From the NCBI RefSeq assembly GCF_003206645.1, contig NZ_PZJP01000002.1, forward strand, positions 81,834 through 145,833: a stretch of 64,000 bases of DNA, written 5' to 3'. The notes under the pieces are model-generated. The model was not told where the DNA came from, searched no databases, and worked only from the letters and a program-made list of their open reading frames with translations. A program made the translations under genes and the position numbers. Numbering within the stretch: the first letter of the stretch is position 1; every line of letters begins with the position of its first letter. Positions 35,546 through 43,969 of the stretch are shown in pieces. This DNA comes from Salinicola aestuarinus. Lineage in GTDB: Bacteria > Pseudomonadota > Gammaproteobacteria > Pseudomonadales > Halomonadaceae.

Positions 35546-37978
35546 ATGAGTTATCAGGTTCTGGCCCGCAAATGGCGACCACGCACCTTCCATGAACTGG
35601 TCGGTCAGGAGCATGTCAGTCGAGCGCTGGTCAACGCGCTCGATCAGGGCCGGCTTCACCACGCCTATCTCTTCACCGGCACTCGCGGGGTCGGCAAGAC
35701 AACGCTGGCGCGGATTCTCTCAAAGTGTCTCAACTGCGAGCAGGGCGTCACGTCGCGCCCCTGCGGCACCTGTCAGACCTGCGTCGACATCGACAATGGC
35801 CGTTTCGTCGATCTGATCGAGGTCGACGCTGCCTCGCGCACCAAGGTCGAAGACACCCGTGAGCTGCTCGACAATGTTCAGTACGCGCCGACCCAGGGGC
35901 GCTACAAGGTGTACCTCATCGATGAAGTGCACATGCTTTCGACCCACAGCTTCAATGCGCTGCTGAAGACGCTCGAAGAACCGCCGCCCCACGTCAAATT
36001 CCTGCTCGCGACTACCGACCCGCAAAAATTGCCGGTAACGGTGCTGTCGCGCTGTCTGCAGTTCACGCTCAAGAACATGGCGCCGGAGCGAGTGGTCGAG
36101 CATCTGACCCGGGTGCTCGAGGCGGAAGAGGTCGCCTTCGACACCTCGGCACTCTGGTTGCTCGGCAAGGCCGCCGACGGGTCGATGCGCGATGCGATGA
36201 GCCTGACCGATCAGGCGATCGCCTTCGGTCAGGGCGAGATTCGACGTGAAGACGTTGCGGCGATGCTGGGCACGCTGGACCACGCGCACCTCATCGCGCT
36301 GGCGGAGGCGCTTGCCGAGGTGGATGCCGAGCGGCTGCTCGCCGAGGTCGCGTCGCTGGCCGAGCAGGGGCCGGATTTCGCCGGCATTCTGGATGAGGTC
36401 GCCGGGCTCATGCACCGCCTGGCTATTGCGCAGATGGTGCCGGGAGCGCTCGATAACGGGCACGGTGACCGCGAGCAGTTGCTTGCGCTTGCCAGCCGCT
36501 TCACTGCCGAGGACGTGCAGCTCTACTACCAGATCGCGCTGCAGGGGCGGGCCGACATGGATAGCGCGCCGGACACGCGCACCGCGCTCGAGATGTCGCT
36601 GCTGCGGATGCTCGCGTTCCGCCCGCAGGGCGTACCGACGCCGCCGCAGACCGAGCTACCGCTTCGCGGACAACCTCAGCGCGCCGAACCGGCTGCTGCC
36701 TCCTCGGCGCCGGCTGCCTCCGAGCCCGATAGCCCGGCACCGGTGACCGCCGGCGTCGGTACACAGGGCGAGTCGACGACTCAGGCGCCGCCCTGGGCGG
36801 CCGAGGACGCGATGCCGTCGCCTGAGCCGGCCGGCGCTCCTACGCCTGAGCCGGCCGGTGCCCCGGCGACATCGCGGCCGAGCAGCGCGCCGCCGACGCT
36901 CGATACGCCGCCGCCGGACGCCCCGGCAACCGCGGCTGTCGCGGGCGACGATCGCCCCGTGGACGACGTCCCGCCCTGGCAGGTCGATGAAGCACCCGCC
37001 GGACCTGCCGCGGCGCTTCGCGAGACGCTCAATGGGGCGAACGAGCCGGCCATCGATGCCCCGGACCGACACGCCGCCGAGCCGGCATCGCCGCCTGAAG
37101 CAGCGCCCGATACCGTCGCGCCGCCTCGCGAGAGGTCACAGCCCGAGCTTGAGTCAGTCGACGTGTCTCGTGACAACACCACGAGTGCCCCGGCTGTCGC
37201 GCCTGATGACGCGTTGGAACCGTCTATGGCGGCACACCGCGAGGCGGCTGCTGCCCGAGACGCCGGCGAGCCGGGGGGCGATCAGGACGAGAGTGACGAG
37301 GCGGGGCGTGAGGATACCGAGGATGGCTATGGTGACAGCGCCAGCCTCGAGGCCGCCGCGGCATTCGAATCCTGGTCGGCCCAGGCCGCCAGTCAGGATG
37401 GCATGATCGACGACGATGTGTCCTGGCAGAGTGAGCGCGCCGATGAGGCCGGCCACAGTACCGCCGGTCCCCGTGTCGATGCGGCAAGTGATGCGGATGC
37501 GTCAATGGATGTGTCTGCTCCGCCGGTTGAGGCCGGTCAGGCGTCAGCGGCCGTCGGCGGTGCGGCGCGACTGACTCACGAGGTCTGGCTTGCGCAATTC
37601 GACGCCCTCGAGATCGGTGGCTTGACGCGTAACCTGGCCGCCAACTGCGTGGTCGCCGAGGATGACGGTCAAACGCTTCGCCTGAGGCTCGACCCGGCAC
37701 AGTCGGCAATGCTTTCGGAAACGCACGAATCGCGCATCAAGCAGGCCATCGCTGCGCTCGGCTATCCTCGGGGGCTTCAGATCGATGTCGCCCCGCTGGA
37801 CGGTGCCCAGGAGACGGCGAGGCTTCAGCGCGAGCGCAAGGCGAGAGAGCAGCACGCACGCGCCGTTGAAGCGCTGCGCAACGATCCTCATATACAGGAG
37901 CTCGAGGCGCGCTTTGGCGCCCGGCTGCTGGAAGAGACCGTCAGCGCTAGCGGCGGTGACGCCGGTCGCGCCCGCTGA
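35546..37978 (+). CDS. dnaX: DNA polymerase III subunit tau (gamma/tau)
   Basis: ATPase of the clamp loader, which opens the beta clamp and, through tau, joins polymerase cores and DnaB helicase. 810 residues against 643 in E. coli. Residues ~1-370 are the AAA+ part: GTRGVGKTTLAR P-loop, four zinc-binding cysteines (CLNCEQ, CGTCQTC), DEVHMLS and TLEEPP. Residues ~375-665 are a very long, proline-, alanine- and acid-rich linker with a repeated PEPAGAP block. The last ~140 residues form the polymerase-binding domain. No AAAAAAG frameshift site for a short gamma form is visible. ybaB and recR follow. Confidence 0.95.
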   Translation: MSYQVLARKWRPRTFHELVGQEHVSRALVNALDQGRLHHAYLFTGTRGVGKTTLARILSKCLNCEQGVTSRPCGTCQTCVDIDNGRFVDLIEVDAASRTKVEDTRELLDNVQYAPTQGRYKVYLIDEVHMLSTHSFNALLKTLEEPPPHVKFLLATTDPQKLPVTVLSRCLQFTLKNMAPERVVEHLTRVLEAEEVAFDTSALWLLGKAADGSMRDAMSLTDQAIAFGQGEIRREDVAAMLGTLDHAHLIALAEALAEVDAERLLAEVASLAEQGPDFAGILDEVAGLMHRLAIAQMVPGALDNGHGDREQLLALASRFTAEDVQLYYQIALQGRADMDSAPDTRTALEMSLLRMLAFRPQGVPTPPQTELPLRGQPQRAEPAAASSAPAASEPDSPAPVTAGVGTQGESTTQAPPWAAEDAMPSPEPAGAPTPEPAGAPATSRPSSAPPTLDTPPPDAPATAAVAGDDRPVDDVPPWQVDEAPAGPAAALRETLNGANEPAIDAPDRHAAEPASPPEAAPDTVAPPRERSQPELESVDVSRDNTTSAPAVAPDDALEPSMAAHREAAAARDAGEPGGDQDESDEAGREDTEDGYGDSASLEAAAAFESWSAQAASQDGMIDDDVSWQSERADEAGHSTAGPRVDAASDADASMDVSAPPVEAGQASAAVGGAARLTHEVWLAQFDALEIGGLTRNLAANCVVAEDDGQTLRLRLDPAQSAMLSETHESRIKQAIAALGYPRGLQIDVAPLDGAQETARLQRERKAREQHARAVEALRNDPHIQELEARFGARLLEETVSASGGDAGRAR

Positions 37979-38059
37979 TCGCGTCACACCAGCGTTTTTA
38001 TTGTCTGTCGGTCGGCGTGATGGCGCCGGCCGTATCCGTATCGAATCGAGGAGATCGCA

Positions 38060-38386
38060 ATGTTAAAGGGTGGCATGGGTAACCTGATGAAGCAGGCTCA
38101 GGAAATGCAGGAAAAGATGCAGAAGGTTCAGGAAGAGATCGCCGAGATGGAAGTGGACGGCGAAGCCGGTGCCGGCATGATCAAGGTCACCATGAATGGC
38201 CGGCACGACCTGACCCGCGTCACTATCGATCCCTCCGTGATGGAGGAAGACAAGGAGCTTCTGGAAGACCTGCTGGCAGCAGCGGTCAACGACGCCTCCC
38301 GCAAGATCGAGACGCAGTCGAAATCGCGCATGGAAGAAGCCTCTTCCGGGCTCAATCTGCCACCGGGCATGAAGATGCCGTTCTGA
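38060..38386 (+). CDS. ybaB: YbaB/EbfC nucleoid-associated protein
   Basis: Small dimeric DNA-binding protein, 108 residues, starting with [30 protein letters not shown] (long helix) and the beta-sheet [20 protein letters not shown]. coli YbaB is 109 residues. It lies between dnaX and recR, the conserved order, and its stop overlaps the recR start. GAGGAGA stands before ATG 38060. Confidence 0.96.
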   Translation: MLKGGMGNLMKQAQEMQEKMQKVQEEIAEMEVDGEAGAGMIKVTMNGRHDLTRVTIDPSVMEEDKELLEDLLAAAVNDASRKIETQSKSRMEEASSGLNLPPGMKMPF

Positions 38387-38991
38387 TGAGTTTTTCCCCG
38401 CTCGTTGACCAGCTCCTCGAGACACTGCGTGTGTTGCCCGGTGTCGGGCCCAAGACGGCGCAACGTATGGCGCTGCATCTGCTGGAGCGCGACCGTCATG
38501 GTGGGCGGCGCCTGGCCGAAACGCTGGTGACCGCCATTGAAAAGGTCGGCTACTGTGAACGGTGCCGCACCCTGACCGAGGAGACAGTCTGCGGCGTCTG
38601 CCGCGACGCTCGGCGCGACACGGGCTCGCTGTGTATCGTCGAGTCGCCGGCAGACATGCTGGCGATCGAGCAGGCGGGTGGTTTTCGCGGGCTTTACTTC
38701 GTACTTCACGGTCACCTCTCGCCGCTCGACGGTATCGGCCCCGACGACATCGGGCTGGATCATCTCGAAGCGCGTCTGCTGGAGGAGCCGGTGACCGAGA
38801 TCATTCTCGCCACCAATCCCACCGTCGAAGGCGAGGCCACGGCGCATTACATTGCCGAGCATCTTGCCGATCGGGACGCCAATGTTTCGCGTCTGGCCTA
38901 TGGTGTGCCCATGGGGGGCGAGCTCGAGTACGTCGATGGCGGCACCCTGACGCGTGCTTTTCAGGGGCGACAGCCCTTCGCTCGTGAGTGA
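38386..38991 (+). CDS. recR: Recombination mediator RecR
   Basis: Acts with RecF and RecO to load RecA on gaps covered by SSB. 201 residues, the family's length: helix-hairpin-helix [17 protein letters not shown], zinc finger of four cysteines (CERC...CGVC), and a Toprim domain with [13 protein letters not shown] and [12 protein letters not shown]. Its ATG overlaps the ybaB stop. Confidence 0.97.
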   Translation: MSFSPLVDQLLETLRVLPGVGPKTAQRMALHLLERDRHGGRRLAETLVTAIEKVGYCERCRTLTEETVCGVCRDARRDTGSLCIVESPADMLAIEQAGGFRGLYFVLHGHLSPLDGIGPDDIGLDHLEARLLEEPVTEIILATNPTVEGEATAHYIAEHLADRDANVSRLAYGVPMGGELEYVDGGTLTRAFQGRQPFARE

Positions 38992-39051
38992 AAATCCTCC
39001 CGACCCTTGTTTCTTACCCGCCATTGCCAACACCGTTGGCCCAGGAACCGA

Positions 39052-40179
39052 ATGACAGTCGATTACGCCCTTCAGTGGGTCGATGATGCCGAGACGCTGG
39101 CCGCGGCTGCCGCTGCGCTGGCGGATGCCGATATTATCGCGGTGGACACCGAGTTCTTCCGCGAGACCAGCTTTTTCCCGGTCCCGGCGCTGATTCAGCT
39201 GACGGCGGGTGAGACCGTCTATCTGGTCGATCCTCAGGCGGTCGAGGCCGATGAGGGCATGCGCCGGCTACTGTCCGGTGGCCCGCTCAAGCTGATTCAC
39301 GCCTGCAGCGAGGATCTCGAAGTGCTTGCCATGTGGTCCGGCGTCGAGCTTGCCCCGATGGTGGATACCCAGATCGCCGAGTCGTTGCTCGGCACGGATA
39401 CCGCGATCGGCTATCGACGTCTGGTTCAGGCGCGCTGTGGGGTCGACATCCCTAAGGAAGAGACGCGTTCCAACTGGCTGGAGCGCCCGCTCTCGCCGGC
39501 GCAGCTCGACTATGCGGCGCTGGATGTGGTCTTCCTGCTGCCGATCTGGGAGCAACAGCGCGCGGCATTGGTGGCGCGTTCACGCCTCGACTGGCTCGCC
39601 GAGGAGTGCGCCACCATCAGTGGCGCGCGTGAGGCGGCGGTGCCGGAGCGTTGGTATCTGCGACACCGTCAGCTGTGGCGACTGACACCCCGACAGATTG
39701 AGGCTTATCGACAGCTTGCCGCCTGGCGCGAGCGCGAGGTGCGTCGGCGCGATACCCCGCGGGGATGGCTGGCCAAGGACGGCGTACTTTTCGCCGTGGC
39801 CGAGGCGATGCCCAAGAACCGCTACGAGCTGGCCGCGGTCGAAGGCGTGACGCCGTCGCTGGTCAAGCGCGAGGGCGACGCGCTGCTCGAGCGCGTCAAA
39901 GCGGCTCACCAGTGTGAAGAAAGCGAGTTGCCGCCGGCTGTGCCGATGCCCACGACGCCTGCGTTCAAGCGTCGCATGAAAGCCCTCAAGCAGGTGGTCA
40001 ATGACGAGGCTCAGACCCTCGAACTGGCGCCGGAGCGGCTCGCCAATCGGGCCGAGATGGAGGCGCTGACCAGTGCAAATCTCGCCACCGATGCGCTACC
40101 GCTTCCCGGCGGCTGGCGGGGAGAACGTCTGGCCGAGCGCTGGCGCGCCGCGCTCGCCGAGGTGGAGGCCGACGCATGA
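39052..40179 (+). CDS. rnd: Ribonuclease D
   Basis: 3'-to-5' exonuclease that trims tRNA precursors. 375 residues, the same as E. coli. The DEDDy active site is intact: DTEFFRE, HACSEDLEVL and QLDYAALDVVFL (Tyr and last Asp). An HRDC domain follows from ~residue 205. AGGAA precedes ATG 39052. Its stop overlaps the ycgL start by four bases. Confidence 0.95.
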   Translation: MTVDYALQWVDDAETLAAAAAALADADIIAVDTEFFRETSFFPVPALIQLTAGETVYLVDPQAVEADEGMRRLLSGGPLKLIHACSEDLEVLAMWSGVELAPMVDTQIAESLLGTDTAIGYRRLVQARCGVDIPKEETRSNWLERPLSPAQLDYAALDVVFLLPIWEQQRAALVARSRLDWLAEECATISGAREAAVPERWYLRHRQLWRLTPRQIEAYRQLAAWREREVRRRDTPRGWLAKDGVLFAVAEAMPKNRYELAAVEGVTPSLVKREGDALLERVKAAHQCEESELPPAVPMPTTPAFKRRMKALKQVVNDEAQTLELAPERLANRAEMEALTSANLATDALPLPGGWRGERLAERWRAALAEVEADA

Positions 40180-40469
40180 GTCACGCTCGCCACCTGATCT
40201 GCGACATCGTGAAGAGCCCGCGTCACGACGAGATGTATCTTTATCTCGACAAGACGCAAGGCATGGAGCCCGTGCCGGCGGCGCTACGCGAGCGTTTCGG
40301 CAAGCCCATGGCGGTGATGACGCTGCTGCTGCGGCCGGAGCGACCGCTGGCGCGGGTCGATGTCGCCAAGGTGATCGAATCGATTCGCCGTCAGGGCTTC
40401 TATCTGCAGATGCCGCCGGCGAAGGCGCCTTACCTGCTGGACCTTTTTACGCCCCGGGATGAGGTGTGA
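40176..40469 (+). CDS. ycgL: YcgL domain protein
   Basis: 97 residues of unknown function; the family fold has a small alpha/beta domain. MYLYLDKTQGMEPVPAALRERFG and the later FYLQMPP are typical of YcgL. It is held in a transcript with rnd and ycgN, an order shared in other gammaproteobacteria; that suggests a link with RNA maturation, but no function is established. Confidence 0.9.
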   Translation: MSHARHLICDIVKSPRHDEMYLYLDKTQGMEPVPAALRERFGKPMAVMTLLLRPERPLARVDVAKVIESIRRQGFYLQMPPAKAPYLLDLFTPRDEV

Positions 40470-40513
40470 TCGCGCCGTGAGACACCACCTTGCCGTTGAC
40501 GAAGAGGGCCGCC

Positions 40514-40966
40514 ATGCGTGAGCGATTCTGGGAGCGATTCTCTCTCGAGGAGCTGACCGAACCCGAGTGGGAAGCGCTCTGCGATGGCTGTGGCAAGTGC
40601 TGCCTGGTCAAGATGGAGCACCCGGAAACCGGCGACGTGGCGACGCTCAACGTTGCCTGCCGCCTGCTGGATACGGATACCTGTCGCTGCAGCGATTACC
40701 CCAATCGTTTCGACACAGTGCCGGAGTGCACCCAGCTCGGTCTGCACAACCTGTCGAGCTTTCGCTGGCTGCCACACAGCTGCGCCTATCGTCGGCTCTC
40801 CGAAGGGCGCAAATTGGCGAGCTGGCATCCGCTGCGAAAGGGAGATACGACGCGCATGCACGAGCGGGGCATGAGCGTGCGCCATTTTGCCGTCAGTGAG
40901 ACCGAGGTCGACGAGGCGGATTGGGAGTCCCACATCATCGAGATCATCCCCCTGACCGATCCCTGA
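40514..40966 (+). CDS. ycgN: YcgN family cysteine-cluster protein (UPF0260)
   Basis: 150 residues with the CxxCGKCC-type cluster CDGCGKCCLVKMEH and further cysteines (ACRLLDTDTCRCSDYPNR), which probably bind zinc or an iron-sulfur cluster (UPF0153/CxxCxxCC family). ATG 40514 is used, with GAGGG upstream; a GTG at 40490 is possible. Function unknown. Confidence 0.9.
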   Translation: MRERFWERFSLEELTEPEWEALCDGCGKCCLVKMEHPETGDVATLNVACRLLDTDTCRCSDYPNRFDTVPECTQLGLHNLSSFRWLPHSCAYRRLSEGRKLASWHPLRKGDTTRMHERGMSVRHFAVSETEVDEADWESHIIEIIPLTDP

Positions 40967-41075
40967 CGGCGGCACTGCGTCAGAGGGCGGTCTGAAAGCC
41001 TGCCTGAATCCATCACTCGTCAGCACGCCAGATCTCGCCGGCATTGTCGTCGGCGAGCGATTCTCGTCGAGCCCG

Positions 41076-43202
41076 TCAGTCGGCTGGTGCCGTGTCCAGC
41101 GAACTGTCGGCGCCCAGCGCCCAAAGAATGAAAGCGTCCTGACGGGCGTTGTCCCGCCATGCCTTGAAACGGCCCGACGCGCCGCCGTGGCCGGCCGCCA
41201 TGTCGGTGCGCAGCAGCACGGGGCCGCGCGCGCTGCCGAGCTCGGTCAGACGGGCATAGAGCTTCGCCGGCTCCCAATAGGGAACGCGGGAGTCGTGCCA
41301 GCTCCCTTGAAGCAGCACGCTCGGGTAGGGCTGCGCGGTCAGGTTGTCCAGCGGCGAGTAGTCGCGAATCCGGCCGCGGACCGCCGGGTCGATCGGGTTG
41401 CCCCACTCGGTGTATTCCGCTGTGGTGAGCGGCAGATCCGGGTTCTCCATGGTCCGCAGCACATCGACGAAGGGCACGTCGAGTACTGCGGCGCAGAACG
41501 CTTCCGGCTCGAGATTGAGGCTTGCCCCCACCAGCAGGCCGCCGGCACTGGCGCCGTAGGCGGCGACGCGATCGGGATCGGCAAGGCCTTCCTCCACCAG
41601 CGCATGACGGGCAGCGAGAAAGTCGCGAAAGCTGTTCGCCTTGTGCTCGAGCTTGCCGGCGAGATACCAGGGTTCGCCGCGATCGCCGCCACCGCGAACA
41701 TGAGCGACGGCGAAGGCGATGCCCCGCGACAACAGCTCCAGGCGCGCCACGGAGAACCACGGCTCGAGCACTTCGCCGTAGGCGCCGTAGCCGTAGAGCA
41801 GGGTTGGCATCGGCCCCTGATCGAGAAGGTCGGCGCGGGCCACCACGGAGACCGGGATGCGTTCGCCGTCGTGACCGGTGGCCCACAGCCGTCGACACAC
41901 CAGGTCGGCCGGGCCGAGGTTGCCATGCAGTGGCTGCTCCTTGAGCAGGCGCTGCTGGCCGCTATCGAGGTCGTGTTCGACCCAGCGCACCGGTAGCGTG
42001 AACGACTCCTCGCGCAGATGCAGCTTGCGCTCGTCGAAGTTGGGTGTGTCCCCGAGCTCCAGGCTACAGGGCGCTTCCGGTAGCGGCAGGCGGTAGCCCG
42101 GCAGGCCGTCGCCTCGATCCTGCAATGTCCCGGTGCCGCTATCGCCGTCTGCGTCAGGGGAGAGCTCGATCGCCCGCAGATAGACCTGGGCCTCGAGATG
42201 ATCGCGCTCGGTCAGGATCAACCCCCAGCTGAAGGCGTCGACGCCCTCGAGTGTCACCTCATCGCGATGCGGCACGAACGCCGACCAGTTGCCCGGGTCG
42301 GAAACTGGGGCGACGTCGAGTCGGAAGTGCGCGCCGTCACGGTTGTTCAGCACGTAGAAATGGTTGCCGCGGTGGTCGATCGCGTACTCGACGCCAGGCT
42401 CGCGAGGACGCACACAGTGCAAGCTGGCATCGGGGCGGTCCGCCGGCAGCAGGTAGCACTCCGAGGTCTCCTTGGAGGCCGTCTCCAGCACGATCCACTC
42501 TCTCGAGCGGGTCTTGTCGAAGCTGACCCAGAACTCGACATCACTCTCCTCGAAGAGCTTTTCGCAACGGTCGTCTTCCGGCCGCAAGCGCCAGATCGTC
42601 GACGGACGCTGGGTCGCGTCATAGCGCGTGAACAGCAGCGTGCGGTTGTCCTCGGCCCACAGCAGCTCCGGTCCCAGTCGGCGACGCAGCCGCTCCGGCT
42701 CGCCGTCCGGCAGCCGTTTTAGATACAGATCGAAGAACTCGTTGCCGCTGACGTCTTCGCTCCAGGCAAGCCAGTTCTCATCCGGTGAAATGGCCATGTC
42801 GCCAAGCTCGAGAAACTCATGGTCCTTCGAACGCGACTCCAGATCGAGCAGCAGCTCGGGCACCGCATCGGGCGCGAGCGACTGGCGCCACCAGAGCGGA
42901 TAGTCGGCGTCGGCCGCGGTTTCGCTCCAGTAGCGGTAGCGTTCGATCGCCACGGGCAGCCCCACCACGGCCAGCTCTCGCCGGGCCAGGTGTCCCTGGT
43001 AAAGCGACTCTTCCAGCGCGAGCAGCGGCGAGAAAAAACGGTCGCTTTCGGTGTTGGCGGCTTTCAGGAAGGCCTTGACCTGCGGGTCGTCGCGGGATTC
43101 CAGCCAGTGCCAGTCCGGGTCGTCGTCGCGACGAAAGCGCGCGACGGGAAGGTCCTGGCGGGCGTTGGGCGAGGCATCGGATGACGAGGAAGTGCGAGAC
43201 AT
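41076..43202 (-). CDS. Oligopeptidase B-type serine peptidase (S9A)
   Basis: Cuts short peptides, probably after Lys or Arg, in the cytoplasm. 708 residues: an N-terminal seven-bladed propeller that keeps out large proteins, and a C-terminal alpha/beta-hydrolase domain. The catalytic triad is Ser552 (GASAGG), Asp637 (HDSRVPYWEP) and His672 (GHGGASG). Oligopeptidase B in E. coli is 686 residues. No signal peptide is seen. Stand-alone gene on the minus strand; the 108 bases to ycgN (40,967-41,075) hold no clear terminator. Confidence 0.92.
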   Translation of the reverse strand: MSRTSSSSDASPNARQDLPVARFRRDDDPDWHWLESRDDPQVKAFLKAANTESDRFFSPLLALEESLYQGHLARRELAVVGLPVAIERYRYWSETAADADYPLWWRQSLAPDAVPELLLDLESRSKDHEFLELGDMAISPDENWLAWSEDVSGNEFFDLYLKRLPDGEPERLRRRLGPELLWAEDNRTLLFTRYDATQRPSTIWRLRPEDDRCEKLFEESDVEFWVSFDKTRSREWIVLETASKETSECYLLPADRPDASLHCVRPREPGVEYAIDHRGNHFYVLNNRDGAHFRLDVAPVSDPGNWSAFVPHRDEVTLEGVDAFSWGLILTERDHLEAQVYLRAIELSPDADGDSGTGTLQDRGDGLPGYRLPLPEAPCSLELGDTPNFDERKLHLREESFTLPVRWVEHDLDSGQQRLLKEQPLHGNLGPADLVCRRLWATGHDGERIPVSVVARADLLDQGPMPTLLYGYGAYGEVLEPWFSVARLELLSRGIAFAVAHVRGGGDRGEPWYLAGKLEHKANSFRDFLAARHALVEEGLADPDRVAAYGASAGGLLVGASLNLEPEAFCAAVLDVPFVDVLRTMENPDLPLTTAEYTEWGNPIDPAVRGRIRDYSPLDNLTAQPYPSVLLQGSWHDSRVPYWEPAKLYARLTELGSARGPVLLRTDMAAGHGGASGRFKAWRDNARQDAFILWALGADSSLDTAPAD

Positions 43203-43413
43203 GAGAAGGGGCGTATCCAGAAAGAGCGTCGGATTCAGGGGGCGTCAGCCTCGGCGCAAGGTGGCGACAAGAGGGTTCGGCCTTCGCTGACGGCGACGCG
43301 TCAGCGCCCGATGAGGAGTCATGCAAGCCACGCGTGGCGCACGGCCGGGCGGCTGTGCTTTGTGTACGTGGAGTGTACCATGTCCCAAATCGTCCGATTC
43401 GAGAGTCACCGTC

Positions 43414-43884
43414 ATGCTGTTTTCCGATTCCCTTCCACAGCTCTGGCTGACCTATGCCGGCGTGTCGCTGATCGTGCTGGCGACGGGTTACCTGGGCATT
43501 CGTTTGCTGCCGCTGCTGCCCAGGCTGCTGTTCGTTGGCGTCGTCGCGGGCTGCCTCTGGATGGTCGCGCCCTTCACCTTGCCACTGCTCGAGCCAGGAC
43601 AGAGCTACTCGGGGTTGGCGCCGGCAATCGTGGTGCTGGCGGTGGGGGTGCTCCAGCACGATGGCGGACAGGCGGCGGCGTCGCTGCCGCTACTGCTGCT
43701 CGGGGCGGCAGTCGGTGCCGTGGTGGGCCTTGTGGCCTGGCGTTTGCTGCGCCGGCGGCGCAATGACAACGCGCCTCGTGGCCGAGGCGACAAGGCAGAG
43801 GCGTCGGGGCGGTCCGAGCCTGCGTCACGTCGCAGCGAATCCCGTAGCGACGCGGAGGGTCGACGCGAGCCGACCGTCGGTTGA
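43414..43884 (+). CDS. Small membrane protein upstream of a VWA protein, unknown function
   Basis: 156 residues. Membrane helices at about residues 11-30, 33-52, 57-76 and 84-107, then a charged, disordered tail of ~45 residues rich in Arg, Ser and Glu. I do not recognise a family. ATG 43414 is chosen as the first with a plausible ribosome site (GAG region 10-13 bases upstream) and the first codon of the membrane part; longer open frame exists to 43321. The VWA gene follows after 85 bases, so the two may be co-transcribed. Confidence 0.65.
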   Translation: MLFSDSLPQLWLTYAGVSLIVLATGYLGIRLLPLLPRLLFVGVVAGCLWMVAPFTLPLLEPGQSYSGLAPAIVVLAVGVLQHDGGQAAASLPLLLLGAAVGAVVGLVAWRLLRRRRNDNAPRGRGDKAEASGRSEPASRRSESRSDAEGRREPTVG

Positions 43885-43969
43885 CGCCGTCGCCAACATC
43901 GAGGGCGGTCGCGCCGACACGGCTAGCCGCCAGGGGCAAGAACCTTGAAGGGCTGAGGATGGCAACTGT

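Noticed and set aside
35546..37978. Programmed frameshift in dnaX
   Set aside because: No A-AAA-AAG type slippery heptamer is seen near the end of the ATPase part.
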